Program-made: the position numbers and the translations under genes
The notes under the pieces: generated by a model
The model's database searches: none
Told to the model about the DNA's origin: nothing
The model's input: the letters and a program-made list of their open reading frames with translations, nothing else
Part shown: positions 42,491 to 52,066 of the stretch, piece by piece
Layout of the letters: every line of letters starts with the position of its first letter
Numbering within the stretch: the first letter of the stretch is position 1
Assembly (NCBI GenBank): GCA_033557465.1
Contig: CM066033.1
Location: 590,704,438-590,768,437 of the forward strand
Direction of reading: 5' to 3'
DNA: 64,000 nucleotides
Source of the DNA: Ichthyophis bannanicus
Taxonomy: Eukaryota > Chordata > Amphibia > Gymnophiona > Ichthyophiidae

Positions 42491-44095
42491 AGAGGGATTT
42501 GCCAATATGGTTAAGTATTGAGCCTGTCCCAGCTGGTCCAACAGCTCTTCAATTCTTGGCATTGGATATACATCAAAAACTGATATGGCGTTTACCTGCC
42601 GGAAGTCAATACAAAATCTTAAAGATCCATCAGGCTTCGGCACCAGGACTATGGGGCTATTCCAGGGACTCTTTGACTCCTCTATTACTCCCATGTCCAA
42701 CATCTCCTGGACTTGTGCCACTACTTCCTGTCTCTTGGCTTCAGGCAAGCGATATGGCCTTTGACGAACTAATTTCCCAGGTGGAGTTATTATTTCATGG
42801 GCAACCAAATGTGTCTCCCCAGGTATGGGTGTCAACACATCTGGGAATTCTTTAAGCAATTTCCTAATTTCTTCCTGTTGTACCACTGTCAGATCCTCAC
42901 CTATTTGGGGCTCTGATTTTTCTTTACAATCAGATACCTGGGGTCCCAAATCTTCCTCTTCATTCACCTCCCTCTCTCGGGCACAGGTGGCAGCTAGGCT
43001 TTTAACCCCTTTGACATCAGTAGAACCAAAGCCTTTGGTTCCACGTTCAGAATTCTCCAGGGATGTGACCTCCTCCACAGGTGGAAAACCCAGCCTCTCA
43101 CAGATCAATTGGGCAATTCTGTCTCCTGTCTTCACGTGATAATCATTCTGTCCAAAATTAAACAACAGAACTTTAATATTGCCCCTGTAATCGGGATCAA
43201 TTACTCCCGCACCCACATCGATGAAATATTTAAGGGCTAATCCGGACCTTGGGGCTACTCTCCCATAGCATCCAATAGGTATTTCCACTTGGAGACCAGT
43301 GTCCACCAGGGCTCTCCCTTGGCTAGGTACAGTCACATTTTCTATGCTGCACAGGTCAAACCCAGCAGCTTGAGGGGTTGCCCGCTTAGGAGCTTGGGCC
43401 TTCTCTGTGACCCTATGGTACTTTAGGACGAATGTCTGCTTTGGGGTAGCTTGGTCTTCTGGACGCTTAACCATCTTTTTAGCTGGGGTCTGAGGACTTC
43501 CAAATAAAGGCCCGGGAGCTATTACCATTAAACCTTCTCCCTCCTTCTTTCCTAGTCCTTCCACTAGACCCTGCTTAAATCTTGGCCAGTCTCTTCCTAG
43601 AACCAAATCAAAGGGTAGCCTAGGCACCACTGCTAACAGGACTTCCTCTTGTTCCCCCAGGCACTTAACCTTTAGCCTATAGGTGGGATATGATGTTGCA
43701 GCACCATGTATGCATCTGATGTGAACTTGGCTTTCAGGGGTTCTAGGCACAAATCCTTCTTGGGCCTCTATCCTCTTCCAAAGCCTTTTTGACATCATAC
43801 TCTGGTCTGCCCCAGAGTCTAACAGAGCATTTGTGGTAATTCCTTGCACATCAACCATCAAAAGAAATCCTTCTTTGGGCTGTTTTAAATCCACCCCCAT
43901 TAAACTAGTGTGTGTCTGGCATCTCTTTTCTAAATGTCCCCATTTTCCACACTTGAAACATTTCTTTCTATTCCACTGTGTCATCTGGTTTGATACAGTA
44001 CATTCATTTTCAGAAACATTTTTAATTATTTTCTTTTCTGATACAGCACATCTTGCCTCAGCACCAATCTTCAGAGGGCCACCCATTCTATGGCA
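42490..44095 (-). pseudogene. Ty3-B protease, dUTPase and RT N-terminus (broken)
   Basis: The long minus-strand frame has a CCHC knuckle 'CFKCGKWGHLEKRC', protease 'ALLDSGADQSMMSKRLW', and dUTPase with all five motifs: 'AAGFDLCS', 'GRVAPRSGLA', 'DVGAGVIDPDYRG', 'GDRIAQLICE' and 'RGTKGFGST'. RT then begins: 'PKPDGSLRFCIDFRQVNAIS' and 'YPMPRIEELLDQLGQ'. After that the 'TLDMTKGYWQVPL' region of Ty3-A is deleted and the frame shifts. The dUTPase would hydrolyse dUTP and limit uracil in the cDNA. Its conservation in a diverged copy argues it belongs to the family. Confidence 0.85.
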
Positions 44096-44820
44096 AGCCT
44101 GCGGGCTTCCAAGAATCTCTCTGCTAGCATGGTTGCCTCTCCAAGATTTTGGCAATTTTGCTGTATAAGGAAAGTGTGCAAATCTTTAGGCACCCCAGAC
44201 ATAAATTGTTCCAGCATTATAATGTCTAATAACATTCCTACCGTCTTTTGCTCAGGCTCCAACCATTTTACAGCTAAACCTCTGATTCTCTGACTCAGAG
44301 CCCTGGGTGTTTCACCCCCTCTCAATGTAACAGCTCTAAACATTCGCCTATACTCTGAAATAGACAACCCTAGGCGATCTCTAATAGCAGCCTTTACATC
44401 CTTATAATTCAAAGCCTGGGCTGCTGGCATTGCTCTATAAGCTGCAAGCGCCTCTCCAGTTAATGAGGCTGCCAGCCTTACTGCCCACTGGGTCTCTGGC
44501 CATGCTAATGCCTGTGCCACTCTTTCAAAAGACTCTAGAAAATCATCAACATTATCATCTGGAGTTAGCTTCCCAAAACTAAATGCCCCATTCCCTTGAT
44601 TGAGTCCCACATTGTCCACATGTGGTGTACCAGTATTTACTGCTGGTCTTGCATCTGTTCCACTTTGGCACTGCAGCTGAACTAGGGCTTGCACCAAATC
44701 AAGCACTGGCTTCTGCTGTTCCATTATGGCTTTCATAGCAGTGTCCTGAGCCTGCTGTGCTAGCTCCAGTTGCCTGCTAAACTGGGCTGCCATCCAGCTA
44801 GCCATCTCCCTCGGATCCAT
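44071..44820 (-). pseudogene. Ty3-B Gag (frameshifted at the end)
   Basis: Starts at ATG 44,820 (MDPREMASWMAAQFSRQ), immediately after a predicted splice acceptor. It aligns along its length with Ty3-A Gag, for example 'WAVRLAASLTGEALAAYRAM' against 'WAIRLAASLTGEALAAYRSM', and 'AIRDRLGLSISEYRRMFRA'. The frame ends 'LAIEWVAL' at 44,071, whereas Ty3-A continues into the zinc knuckle; here the knuckle is in the pol-containing frame. Because Ty3-A needs no shift, this is read as a mutation. Confidence 0.8.
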
Positions 44821-44828
44821 CTTGATCC

Positions 44829-44961
44829 CTGCAAGAAACAAAGAAAAAAAAAACAAAGTGCACCACCTTCCAAACAGATGTGTTTTTTTCTACTTTTTTT
44901 TTTTTCAATTACCCCTGTGCTTACTCCCATCCACCACTAGACATGCCCAGGTACTTATTAC
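44829..44961 (-). other. Predicted 133-nt leader intron of Ty3-B
   Basis: Donor CAAG|GTAATAAG at 44,961 and acceptor TTTGTTTCTTGCAG| ending at 44,829, after a long T-rich tract, eight bases before the Gag ATG. Ty3-A has donor and acceptor at the same places, also 133 nt apart. Splicing is inferred. Confidence 0.6.
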
Positions 44962-45140
44962 CTTGTGTCAGTGATGAATCCAGCTCTGCACAGGGTCTTT
45001 TCTTCCTGGAACAGCTTCCTGGAACAACCACTTCTCCTCCAAAGTGCAGTTGAGGGAAAATCTTTTTTTCCAGCTTTAAACTTGAACTTTAGTTGTAATC
45101 CTCAGCAAGTAAATCCCCTTTGTGCAAAAGCAATCCGAAA

Positions 45141-45152
45141 AACTACGCCATT
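45141..45152 (-). promoter_or_regulatory. Ty3-B primer-binding site
   Basis: Two bases after the 5' LTR end, the minus strand reads TGGCGTAGTTTT. TGG suits pairing to a tRNA CCA 3' end. The first ten bases equal the Ty3-A site. The tRNA was not identified. Confidence 0.65.
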
Positions 45153-46649
45153 TGTCAGATGGCTGCCTGGGTGAGAATCTTCACACTCTTGGCAAGTGCA
45201 TATTTCTATGATTTGCAAGGTATTGTGGGCAATGTAGTTCATTCACACCAGACACAGCTGCTGAAAATAATTTAGTTGTGCTCTTGGGTAAAGCCAATAA
45301 GATATTTATTTATGGGGTTATTTCTCCCAACACAGATATGCTTGATAGCACATAAATTAGGTTACTTGCTTTCAGTGTTAACTTGGAAAAACAAAGTCAA
45401 AATCAGGAAAACAACAAATGAAAAGCCACAAAGCAAGAAACAAACTGTTCTTTTCAGGTTAACTTCTGATTACTTCCCACATAGATACAGAAGTGATTCT
45501 CTCCTAGCTCACAAGCAATTAGGTAAGGCTTAATTGCTAACAGTTATCCAGCTGAAACCCCTTAGCTGGCTTGCTTTCTACTGTGTGGGTCAAATCCTGC
45601 TTCAGGAGCTTTTCTGGGTAGATTAAAGAACAAATTTGTATTTCTTTGTGATGGTTGCTGTACTTTATAACAGAAAGTTACCAATGGAGTTTAGATAGAG
45701 AGCAGTCCATATAAACAGGATCCTCATCTGCTATTATTCCCCCTTGTTCAACAAGCATGGGTTCAATATCATGGATTGGCACAGATGAATCTCTCAATTG
45801 AGCATTTTCAGGAGAATACTTGTTTCCCTGCTGTCTTTCAAGGTTATAGCTAGGGCATAGATCAGTGTTCATACCTGAGCTTCCATTGCTGCTAGAGTTC
45901 CTCTCTATATAGCCTGGCCAGTATGTAGTCCAGTTCTTATGTCCAGCCTTCCAATCCAGATCCCTGGACACTGGATCTCTCTTCACATACCTTCTGGCAC
46001 AGGTCTTAGGGTCCCTTCCACGTGCAGCCGTCTCCCTCACAGGTAGCCTCTGGTGATTCCTTGCTCTGCAGCACCATTCCTCTGGCTTTCCCCAGTCCAA
46101 TGGTGTATGCTGGCCCTTGGAATACCTCCCAGTATACGTACTGCTTTGGACTCTTCTAGACCTCTCAAAGGCTTTTCTCTTCCTTCTTCCAAAGGGTCTC
46201 TTTCCCTCTCTGTCCGTCCGGTTTGGCTTCTGCTTCTGATGATCATTCAGATGAAACTGATGATCAAACTCAAGCTGATTCTCAGGATACTGAGAACAAT
46301 TCTCTGGATATCCAAGGTGATCATGAAGATGGTCATCTGTAGAATAAACTCTACTCTTATTCTGCTTAGATGAGTGCTCCTTCCTAACACAGCGCAGCTG
46401 TGCTGAATCAGGCCCTGCCCTTTGAGATGAGTGCTTAGGGATTACCTCATAGCCCTCCTGATTGAACACACGTTTCTCCACTTCAGCTCCTCTAATGTCT
46501 GTTGAAAACCTGGTGCATTCTGGGACTGGTAGTCTTTTATGGGAAAATTCTGTTTTCTTATTTCTACCAGAACTGACAGGTTGCTTGTTCAAAGTCACTT
46601 CACCTTTTCTATAGCTCCTTCCTGAGCTATGATAAGCTTCCTTATCACA
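45153..46649 (-). repeat. Ty3-B 5' LTR (1497 bp)
   Basis: Starts TGTGATAAGG (46,649) and ends ...CATCTGACA (45,153) on the minus strand. A polyadenylation-type AATAAA lies near 45,305-45,315. From its first base it carries an open frame of 323 codons, as the other two LTRs of the family do. Same start and end words as Ty3-A and the solo LTR. Confidence 0.85.
45678..46649 (-). CDS. LTR-encoded protein of unknown function (Ty3-B copy)
   Basis: Starting with TGT GAT AAG at the first LTR base, the frame runs 323 codons without a stop. The next upstream codon happens to be ATG in the flanking DNA. The product is Arg-, Ser-, Glu- and His-rich and has no recognised domain. An aromatic patch 'DWKAGHKNWTTYWPGYIERN' recalls 'WDTVWHAFRKPGFNIQE' of Ty3-A. 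It ends 'EDPVYMDCSLSKLHW', like 'EDIELMECDF' in Ty3-A. It would be the C-terminal extension of the polyprotein, or a separate LTR product. Confidence 0.6.
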   Translation of the reverse strand, partial: CDKEAYHSSGRSYRKGEVTLNKQPVSSGRNKKTEFSHKRLPVPECTRFSTDIRGAEVEKRVFNQEGYEVIPKHSSQRAGPDSAQLRCVRKEHSSKQNKSRVYSTDDHLHDHLGYPENCSQYPENQLEFDHQFHLNDHQKQKPNRTDREGKRPFGRRKRKAFERSRRVQSSTYTGRYSKGQHTPLDWGKPEEWCCRARNHQRLPVRETAARGRDPKTCARRYVKRDPVSRDLDWKAGHKNWTTYWPGYIERNSSSNGSSGMNTDLCPSYNLERQQGNKYSPENAQLRDSSVPIHDIEPMLVEQGGIIADEDPVYMDCSLSKLHW

Positions 46650-47413
46650 CATCCCATGGTCTAGGAAACCAAAACGCTCTCGATGACTCCATCAACGCAG
46701 CCATGCATTCATCTCCAGGATGCAAGCCTTTCTCCTTGGCCTTTACCCTAAACAGGGAGGATTGAAGAGAACACCACCTGTGCACCTAACTACTTCACCC
46801 TCTGACCCAGACCCATGAAGTCACTTTTGATACGTTCTGAGGGATACCTGGCAGTATCATTTGTTCCAACATGGATTAGCAACATTGGGTAATAGTCAGT
46901 GGGCTTGATGAGTCTCGGCAAACTCTCCGTAACATCTTGGATTTTGGCACCAGGCAGACAGCATACCTCTCTGGACATCAAGTCTGGTTGGCAGATGAAT
47001 GCCTCAGTACCCTTCAGAAGAGAGTCTCCAATCACCACTACCCTTCGCTTCCTTGTGGTCACTGATTCTACAACTTTGGGGTACTTGAGCTCTGGTTCTT
47101 CCCTTTACAGGGATGCTTTCACCTCCTCCACTTCCAGGGCTACATAATGGTTCTTCAATTCAAGGGCTGGAGAAGTTGAATTGGTGATTTTGCAGGCCCT
47201 GGTGACTTGTGTCCAACCATCGACATTCTGTTGGCACCCATCTTTTCCTCTGCTGGAGAGTTTGGTTGCTGTAAGAAGCATCTCAACAATGTACTTCTCA
47301 CTGTCTTGAATGCTCCTCAGCCTCGCCACCTCCTCTCTGAGTTCCTCCACTTGTTTCCTCAAAGCTTCAGCAAGGAGGCACCCTGCACATGGAACCTGTC
47401 CTTCAACTGGCAT
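46650..47413 (-). pseudogene. CR1 ORF1, N-terminal and middle piece
   Basis: Frames at 47,105-47,413 and 46,790-47,062. The first starts MPVEGQVPCAGCLLAEALRK, with a leucine-heptad coiled coil ('QVEELREEVARLRSIQD'). The second has 'RRVVVIGDSLLKGTEAFI' (GDS box), and 'MLLIHVGTNDTARYP' (GxND box) of the SGNH esterase domain found in CR1 ORF1 proteins. The DxxH box is beyond Ty3-B at 41,758-41,865. A frameshift separates the two frames. Confidence 0.75.
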
Positions 47414-47935
47414 TAGGACCTCTGTCTGGACAGCGGCAGAAGCTGTAACGGGGCAACAGCTTTAGCGAAATGATTTTTCCCAGCCATTGTTCTGTCCGTG
47501 GAGCTTAGGTATCTGTTAAAGCAAAAGAGAGAGATCTACCAAGTACCAGTCAGTTTCCCAGCTGTCCTTTCAGAGAAAAAGCAGTTAAATCTCTAATTAT
47601 ATTCAAAATGTGCTGCTCCAAGTCTCTGTGCTTTGTTAAATAGGGGGGTGCCCTGTAAAGCAAGACTGCTCACTAGGGGTGGGTGGGAGTCGGGGTGGGT
47701 AGGGAGGGAACTAACACCTGATTAGGTGTCAGCAGTTCCCAAAGCTGAGAAGGTTACTAGAGTTCAACAACCTACTCTGCTCAAGGAAATTTCTACTAAA
47801 GCACCAAAAAGAAAGTAACTTTGCTTTAAAAATATACAAAAACCCTTTTAAGAGCTCCCAGTCAGAGAGCTAGCAATTTAATAAAAATAAACCCTCAAAT
47901 CCTTACCGTTGTTTGACCTGTAGAGCCCCTGTTAG
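47414..47935 (-). other. CR1 5' leader, and unassigned sequence
   Basis: Upstream of the CR1 ORF1 start with no coding frame. Contains a G-rich segment near 47,680-47,705 and a roughly 30-bp A-rich patch near 47,880. Probably the CR1 5' UTR; the true 5' end is uncertain. Confidence 0.45.
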
Positions 47936-48990
47936 GAATGCCAAATTGGAAGACTGGGCATCAAAATGGCACATGAAATTTAATGTGAACAAATGCAAAG
48001 TTATGCACATAGGAAAGAATAACACAAAGTTTGGTTACACAATGCAAGGTACCATAAGAACATAAGATATGCCATACTGGGTCAAACCAAGGTCCATCAA
48101 ACCCAGTATCCTGTTTCCTACAGTGGCCAATCTAGATCATAAGTACCTAGCAGTTTCCCCAAAAGATACAGGTTCCACAATGTTTATATTGGGTCAAGCA
48201 GTGATACCACCTTAGAAACCACCACAGGAAAAAGATTTAGATGTCATCGTGACTAACACATTGCAACTCTCTGTCCAGTGTGCAGCGGCAGCTAAGAAAG
48301 GAAATAAAATACTAGGAATCATAAGGAAAGGAATAATGAATAGAACGAAGGATGTTATAATGCCTTTGTATCTTTGCATGGTGCTATTGCACCTTGAATA
48401 TTGTGTGCAATTCTGGTCACCATATCTTAAAAAGGATATACCAGAATTAGAAAAGAGCAACAAAAATGATAAAGGGGATGAAAGGATACCTCTTTGAGGA
48501 GAGGCTTAAAAGGTTAGGGCTCTTCAACTTGGAAAAGAGACAGCTGAGGGGGGGGGGGTATGATAGAGGTCTATAAATAAATTAATGGAGTGGAATGGAT
48601 AAATGTAGATTAGTCTTTCTACTTTTTGATAAACAACCAGAGGACACGCAATAAAGCTACAGTGTAACCCATTTAAGACTAATAAGAGAAAATATTTTTT
48701 CATGCAATGCATAATCGAACTCTGGAATTTGTTACCAGAGGATTTAGTAAAAGCTGTTAGTGTAGCTGAGTTTAAAAAAAGGTTTGGACAAGTTCCTGGA
48801 GGAAAGGTCCATAAACCATTATCAAAGGGGCCCAGGAAATCTACTGCTTACCCCGGGACAAGCATTGTGGAACCTGTGAACCTTTTTGGGAACCTGCCAG
48901 ATACTTATGACCTGGATTGGCCACTGTTGGAAACAGGATACTGGGCTTGATGGACCTTGGTCTGACCCAGTATGGCATTTATGATGTTCT
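47936..48990 (+). mobile_element. CR1 LINE 3' part (plus), with another CR1 tail inserted
   Basis: Opens with 'LEDWASKWHMKFNVNKCKVM' and, after the insert, continues 'SVQCAAAAKKGNKILGIIRK', 'LEYCVQFWSPYLKKDI', 'WNLLPEDLVKAVSVAEFKKR', ending with the 3' UTR 'ttggccactgttggaaacag' and 'cccagtatggcatttatg'. Frames are broken. It is of the same subfamily as the CR1 at 7.3-9.0 kb. A homopolymer of G at 48,550-48,558 interrupts the frame. Confidence 0.8.
48051..48228 (-). repeat. CR1 3' tail inserted within CR1
   Basis: The complement of a CR1 3' end, beginning 'ataagaacataagatatgcc' and running to 'tcaagcagtgatacc'. It splits the host CR1 where the parallel copy near 8,085 is continuous, which marks both edges. 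Confidence 0.75.
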
Positions 48991-49004
48991 TAGTTTAGAA
49001 ATAA

Positions 49005-49245
49005 AGGGGAGGAGAGAGATGGGTTGATAATTAGGACAGGTAGCATCCAGTGATGGTTTCTTGAGGAGAGGTGTAACCACAGCATGCTTGAAGGCTGCAG
49101 AAACAGTTGTGATAGAAACCAGTAGGTTGAGGATATGACAGATGGAAGGGACAACAGTGGAGAAGATGGAGTTTAGTAGATGGGTGGGGGAATGGGATCA
49201 GAGGAGAAGGTAATAAGTTTAGAGGAGGAGAGATGATGTGTGGTT
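49005..49245 (-). pseudogene. L2 reverse transcriptase fragment
   Basis: One minus-strand frame reads 'CHILNLLVSITTVSAAFKHA' then 'VVTPLLKKPSLDATCPNYQP' and 'ISLLPFIS' without a stop. The pattern KHAxVxPLLKKPxLD...NYRPISxLPF is the N-terminal RT motif of L2 elements. No ends are visible. Confidence 0.65.
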
Positions 49246-50135
49246 TCCTTCTTTCTTAGCAGAAACTAGCTATTGCTTAGCCAAAGGGGGAGTACATGAC
49301 TATACCACTCAGTGCTTTAGATGCTGGTTTTGTCTTTAGTATATTAAAACAAACATTACCAACTTTCCACAAACAGCTTTTTGTAGTAAAATATAATAAG
49401 TAGGAACCATTCCCAGAGAAGTTTCAGCTTATACAAAACCTCTTTTCTTTCCAGTGAACTTTGCAGTAGGCCCACAGACAACCCCTGACTTGAAAAAGGA
49501 TGCATTGAAAGGCTCCCACTACAACAAAATTCATCTGTATGTCAGAAAATGAACTGCATAATTAATACAGTGATATAAAAAGTTGAATATTTTTCCCTCC
49601 AAAGAAATGGTCTTCAAAGCGGCTTTTCCATGACCTTTCTTAGACTCAAGATTCCTTCCTGCAATATTGTGCCAATTGTGCAGAGAACAGGAAATTGTTT
49701 AGAAATGGAGAATATTTCAGAACAATAAGCAGTTTGCCTCATAAGCTGTAGAGTGAAGAGCTGATATCTAGCGTCAACAGAGTTTACAAAATTAATTGGG
49801 GTTTTTTGTCTAGGTATTCATCTAGACTTAACTGCTGAATAGATGGTTTAATCTAACTGCATTAAACTTGTGTGATTAGATTTAGCACTGCTGATTTGTA
49901 TCAGTTTAGCATGGTGCTAATTAGCTATATTTGGAAAATTCAACGCTAGGCACACCCTGAACCAACTCTTTTCTTGTTCCCTTACTACTGTTCATGGACA
50001 TAAAAACAGGAAGACTATTCATAGGAGCAGCTGATCACGGTAAAAGCGTGAAGGGGGGTCAGTTGGGAAACATTGCACACTCCATGTTTCCCCGTTCTAA
50101 AAGATTAAAATTCACATTTCCAGCAGGATGGGGAG
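49246..50135. other. No recognised feature
   Basis: AT-rich unassigned sequence preceding Ty3-A. No frame, terminal repeat or known repeat motif seen. Confidence 0.4.
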
Positions 50136-50139
50136 GGGC
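50136..50139. repeat. Ty3-A target-site duplication, left copy (GGGC)
   Basis: GGGC is repeated at 56,860-56,863 directly after the 3' LTR. Four bases suits Ty3 integrases and matches the other insertions of this family. Confidence 0.75.
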
Positions 50140-51189
50140 TGTGATACCGCAAGCCCTCTGATGCAAGAAAGGAAACTTTTAAATCTTGAAAAAAACAGGA
50201 TTTGCCTGCAATTACGAGAAGGGACACATAGAGGGAGCAGGAGAACAAACCTGAAAGTGGAAGAACCACACCTCTATGGGCAGGACTCAGAAGCAGCTGC
50301 TCTGGATTTAAGTAGGAACAGAGCACTGCAAGTGGGAGAGCCAAGAGAGAGAGAGCAAAGAGAGGCAAAGGTGCCAGGAAGGCAGTCAAGAGAGCCAGAA
50401 AGGCAACAGAGAAACCCCGAAGGGAAGAACCCAGAGGAGAAGCACAGGAGGAGGCAAGGAGCTTGGCAGAGATCTTCATGTGAAGAACAGGAGGCAGTGC
50501 CAAGGGAAGCTCCAGAGGCCAGACTCAGAGACCGAGGTGAGGTCACTGACAAACCCAGCAGAGCTAAAGGAAAGGAAGCTACTGGGAGAGCAGGCCTAGA
50601 GAAAGGCCACACACAACTTCAAGGGGCAGTATCACGGACTGCAGCCAAGGAAGGAAGTGCTTATCCCTCCGGTTGGAGAAGAAACCTTCAAGAGAAAAAA
50701 GGTACTTTTAAAAGCTTTTACAAAAGTAACTTGAAAGATAAAGGAAAAGTTCATAGCCTTGAGAGAAAGGATATACCTGGAGCACAAAACTCTCAGACTA
50801 GGCCTCAAGCCTTTTTCAAGAAGCCTAGAGAGGAACAAAGGGCTAGTTTTTATCTGGACAATAAGGACTGTTTTAAACCAGATATAACTGATAAGTTTTA
50901 CAGGAAAAAGTTTAATGTTGCCAGAGAATGGAAGGAGCAAACTTTTAGTCCTGAAACGACAGCAAGCCCAGGGAGATATACTAGACCTAAAAGCCGACGC
51001 CCCAAACTACCAAGCCAGCACTGGGATACAGTATGGCATGCTTTTAGGAAACCAGGTTTTAATATCCAAGAGATCTCAGAGAACTCAGTTTCAGATCCCA
51101 TTGACATGGAATGGCTGCCAGGGGAATCTGAGAGCACTGAAGATATAGAATTAATGGAATGTGACTTTTGCACAAGAAGATATCTTTGA
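50140..51189 (+). CDS. LTR-encoded open frame, 5' LTR copy
   Basis: Open from the first LTR base (TGT GAT ACC) for 349 codons, identical to the C-terminus of the polyprotein ORF. In the 5' LTR it lacks the upstream pol and is probably not translated as such, unless from the internal Met near codon 7 (MQERKLLNLEKN) when transcription starts further upstream. See the 3' LTR copy for the content of the protein. Confidence 0.5.
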   Translation, partial: CDTASPLMQERKLLNLEKNRICLQLREGTHRGSRRTNLKVEEPHLYGQDSEAAALDLSRNRALQVGEPREREQREAKVPGRQSREPERQQRNPEGKNPEEKHRRRQGAWQRSSCEEQEAVPREAPEARLRDRGEVTDKPSRAKGKEATGRAGLEKGHTQLQGAVSRTAAKEGSAYPSGWRRNLQEKKGTFKSFYKSNLKDKGKVHSLERKDIPGAQNSQTRPQAFFKKPREEQRASFYLDNKDCFKPDITDKFYRKKFNVAREWKEQTFSPETTASPGRYTRPKSRRPKLPSQHWDTVWHAFRKPGFNIQEISENSVSDPIDMEWLPGESESTEDIELMECDFCTRRYL

Positions 51190-51551
51190 GTAAAAGGCAA
51201 ACAAATCTAATGTGTGCAAATTGTACTGGAAAGTTTATGCTTTAAGTTGGTGAAGGAACCATGTTATTTTGAGTGTTTTGCTGACTCACGTTTTGATGCA
51301 ACTGAATTTATGTTCTGTTACTCATTACCTCATATTTTGAATTTCTTCATGCGAAAAGGGGAAATAAAAGCCTTTTTGTACCCTACACTTGGCAAGAGTT
51401 ACTTTTTTAGGTTGTTGACTCTGAGGCTGACAATGTGACCTGCTATCCCATTGACCCTCACAACAGATCAACCCTGAACCTTTTAATTCTTATGCGCTCC
51501 CCAGCCCCTGTGGAACTACTACGCCGCCACTAGAGGGGGCTGCGGGGGACA
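50140..51551 (+). repeat. Ty3-A 5' LTR (1412 bp)
   Basis: Starts TGTGATACCGC and ends GCGGGGGACA, with the inverted ends TGT...ACA. AATAAA at 51,363-51,368 is the probable polyadenylation signal in the R region. The first 1050 bases are the LTR reading frame described below. Exact counterpart at +5308. Confidence 0.92.
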
Positions 51552-51555
51552 TAAG

Positions 51556-51571
51556 TGGCGTAGTTGGCAGG
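51556..51571 (+). promoter_or_regulatory. Ty3-A primer-binding site
   Basis: TGGCGTAGTTGGCAGG begins four bases after the 5' LTR. TGG would pair with the CCA end of a tRNA. TGGCGTAGTT is shared with Ty3-B. The tRNA is not identified. Confidence 0.65.
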
Positions 51572-51928
51572 ATTTTTGGGGTACTTTTGAGTGTACAGAG
51601 CAACGTGGGCAACTACTCAAAAGAGAAATAGAAGCTCTTTTCTTTTTGAAAAAAAAAACAAAACTGCAAGTAAAACCCGGACTGACCTGTATTAGAATCC
51701 GGATCGGAAGAGGAAAACCAGGAGACCGGAGCAGTTGCTAGAAAGTGGACCGGAGTTAAAAACCAGGAGTGGAGTCCTAGGAACCCGGACCGGAGTGGAA
51801 AAAGAAAGAAAAAAAAAGGGAGGAAAATCCTAAAGGTGAAAGATCATCTGGCGAATCCAGGAGCGGTGGAGCAACCCCTGGACGACCGCACTACATTCCC
51901 CAAAAAGCTGATGCAACACTAAAGCAAG

Positions 51929-52061
51929 GTAAGGCGTAGATAACCCTACCTAGTGTTGGACACCCGGGGAAGTTGAAAGAAAAAAATATAGAGGGTCTGA
52001 AAAATATATTTTGTGAAGAGCCGCACTTGGGTTTTTTTTTCTCTTTCTGTTTTTTTAACAG
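51929..52061 (+). other. Predicted 133-nt leader intron of Ty3-A
   Basis: Donor AGCAAG|GTAAGG at 51,929 and acceptor TTTTTTTAACAG| ending at 52,061, preceded by a long pyrimidine tract, six bases before the Gag ATG. Ty3-B has an intron of the same predicted length at the same place. The donor could also splice to a downstream acceptor and make a subgenomic RNA, but no such acceptor was established. Confidence 0.6.
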
Positions 52062-52066
52062 GTACA

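Larger units (their letters stand above)
41866..46649 (-). mobile_element. Ty3-B: Ty3 (Gypsy) element of the LTR-ORF family, internally deleted
   Basis: Reading the minus strand: 5' LTR (46,649-45,153), tRNA primer site, predicted leader intron, gag, protease, dUTPase, RT, then an abrupt jump at 42,037/42,038 into the last 172 bases of the 3' LTR. RNase H, any later gene and most of the 3' LTR are deleted. CATC flanks both ends. The two LTR copies differ at a few positions over the shared ~170 bases, so it is older than Ty3-A. It lies in a CR1 ORF1. Confidence 0.85.
40402..47935 (-). mobile_element. CR1 LINE (minus), 5' part, split by Ty3-B
   Basis: The 5' leader (about 47,414-47,935), ORF1 (47,413-46,650 and 41,865-41,758) and the endonuclease part of ORF2 (41,752-40,408) are present. 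The RT and 3' end are missing, with an abrupt junction at about 40,402. Ty3-B occupies 41,866-46,649. It is one of few CR1 copies here that keeps 5' sequences, since most are 5' truncated. Confidence 0.8.

Noticed and set aside
44071..44155. Programmed frameshift between gag and pol in Ty3-B
   Set aside because: Ty3-A needs no shift at the same point and Ty3-B has other indels, so a mutation is the simpler reading.
50898..51200. Antisense frames within the Ty3-A LTRs (about 100-130 codons, duplicated in both LTRs)
   Set aside because: They are shadows of the sense LTR frame; their duplication merely reflects the LTR repeat.
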